NCBI GenBank assembly: GCA_945983195.1
Contig: CAMFSS010000102.1
Location: 1 to 7,246, forward strand
Direction of reading: 5' to 3'
Source: an uncultured Prevotellaceae bacterium
Lineage (GTDB): Bacteria > Bacteroidota > Bacteroidia > Bacteroidales > Muribaculaceae
Length of the DNA: 7,246 nucleotides
Of the stretch, positions 6,854 through 7,246 are shown piece by piece. The notes under the pieces were generated by a model that saw only the letters and a list, made by a program, of their open reading frames with translations, was not told the origin of the DNA and did not search any database. Position numbers and translations under genes: made by a program. The number at the start of each line of letters is the position of its first letter. Position 1 is the stretch's first letter.

Positions 6854-7097
6854 ATAATAATTAATCACATTTCTATATTTATTTTAATTTATCTTTCATA
6901 AAATAATTGAATTATGGACCGGATAAAGGTTAAAAAAGTGAAACTAAGCATTATGATTTTAATCAAATGCGATTTTTTTGTGATTTATTTATGACAAATT
7001 AATGTTATTTTTGTAACCTAAATAGGCACAGAATTAAACTTTTTTTCTACTTTTGTATCTAATAAGAAAATTGACAAACAACAAACTCTTTAAGAAT
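6854..7097. promoter_or_regulatory. AT-rich divergent intergenic region
   Basis: This 244-base gap lies between the minus-strand envelope unit and the plus-strand gene at 7098. It is very AT-rich, with runs of T at 6973-6979 and 7040-7046. It holds plus-strand -7 matches at 7006-7013 (TATTTTTG) and 7048-7055. A 26-codon frame at 6914-6994 encodes a basic-then-hydrophobic peptide, but nothing supports its translation. I see no hairpin that would suggest a riboswitch or small RNA. On the minus strand an in-frame ATG at 6870-6868 is followed at once by TGA. Confidence 0.5.
7048..7055 (+). promoter_or_regulatory. Candidate -7 promoter element before the right-edge gene
   Basis: The plus strand reads TACTTTTG, an exact match to TAnnTTTG, 42 bases before the ATG at 7098. 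A second match, TATTTTTG, lies at 7006-7013. Neither has a TTTG at the usual -33 distance. The position 40-90 bases before an ATG with a clean signal peptide makes the nearer one the better candidate. Confidence 0.5.
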
Positions 7098-7246
7098 ATG
7101 AGACACAGTCTGTTAATATTTGCCGTAATTTCAGGTTTGCTTTTTACAGATTCAGTAAAAGCACAGGATTTCGATGATATTTACTTCGACAGCTCGAAGA
7201 GTGCCAAGAAAGATAAAAAGCAGCCAATAGTAGTAGAAGAAGTCGC
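7098..7246 (+). CDS. Exported protein of unknown function, 3' end cut off by window
   Basis: Only the first 49 codons are present. Residues 1-22 form a typical signal peptide (MRHSLLIFAVISGLLFTDSV, then KA before Q23). The mature start, QDFDDIYFDSSKSAKKDKKQ, is an acidic DDIYFDSS segment followed by a lysine-rich stretch. Such DDIY-type mature N-termini occur in small exported proteins of Bacteroidales, as far as I recall, but no function can be assigned from this fragment. The gene is transcribed away from the two-gene envelope unit across the shared AT-rich region. No Shine-Dalgarno sequence precedes the ATG, as is usual for the phylum. The start codon is well supported by the immediately following signal peptide. 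Confidence 0.8.
   Translation, partial: MRHSLLIFAVISGLLFTDSVKAQDFDDIYFDSSKSAKKDKKQPIVVEEV

Noticed and set aside
6914..6994. A 26-codon plus-strand frame encoding a basic-then-hydrophobic peptide in the divergent gap.
   Set aside because: It is short and of AT-rich composition, with no promoter or ribosome-binding evidence specific to it and no recognisable family.

Overview
The window reads as chromosomal DNA of a Bacteroidales bacterium (Bacteroidota), possibly from a gut lineage such as Muribaculaceae or Bacteroidaceae. The evidence is: candidate promoters match the Bacteroidales -7 consensus TAnnTTTG; Shine-Dalgarno sequences are largely absent; one gene is recognisable as a DUF5723-type outer-membrane protein; and a stand-alone membrane PASTA protein and a characteristic acyltransferase carrying NHRDIVLD and QREGR motifs are present. 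Assignment to family level is inference. I see no mobile element, tRNA, rRNA, CRISPR array or phage gene.

Minus strand, 1-3721: a housekeeping and envelope cluster in transcription order. It holds a two-PASTA membrane protein (3721-3101), an RluD-type pseudouridine synthase (3005-1923), a PlsC-like acyltransferase (1842-661) and a membrane-anchored metallophosphoesterase that runs off the left edge (614-1). Candidate -7 boxes lie just before the PASTA gene and the acyltransferase gene. They argue for start codons downstream of the longest reading frames.

Minus strand, 3859-6819: a two-gene unit. An unrecognised beta-rich protein (stop at 5305) is followed 12 bases later by a DUF5723-type outer-membrane protein (5292-3928). 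The unit closes with a strong hairpin plus U-tract terminator. The first gene has a problem at its 5' end: its frame stays open and protein-like back to 6819, but it has no ATG and no signal peptide, and a TAG lies directly upstream. I could not resolve whether this is a broken, recombined or unusually started gene.

Right edge: an AT-rich divergent intergenic region (6854-7097) separates this unit from a plus-strand gene starting at 7098. That gene encodes an exported protein cut off by the window.

I do not see a clear new defence or mobile system. The most worthwhile object is the two-gene exported or outer-membrane unit, with its anomalous 5' end and unknown function.
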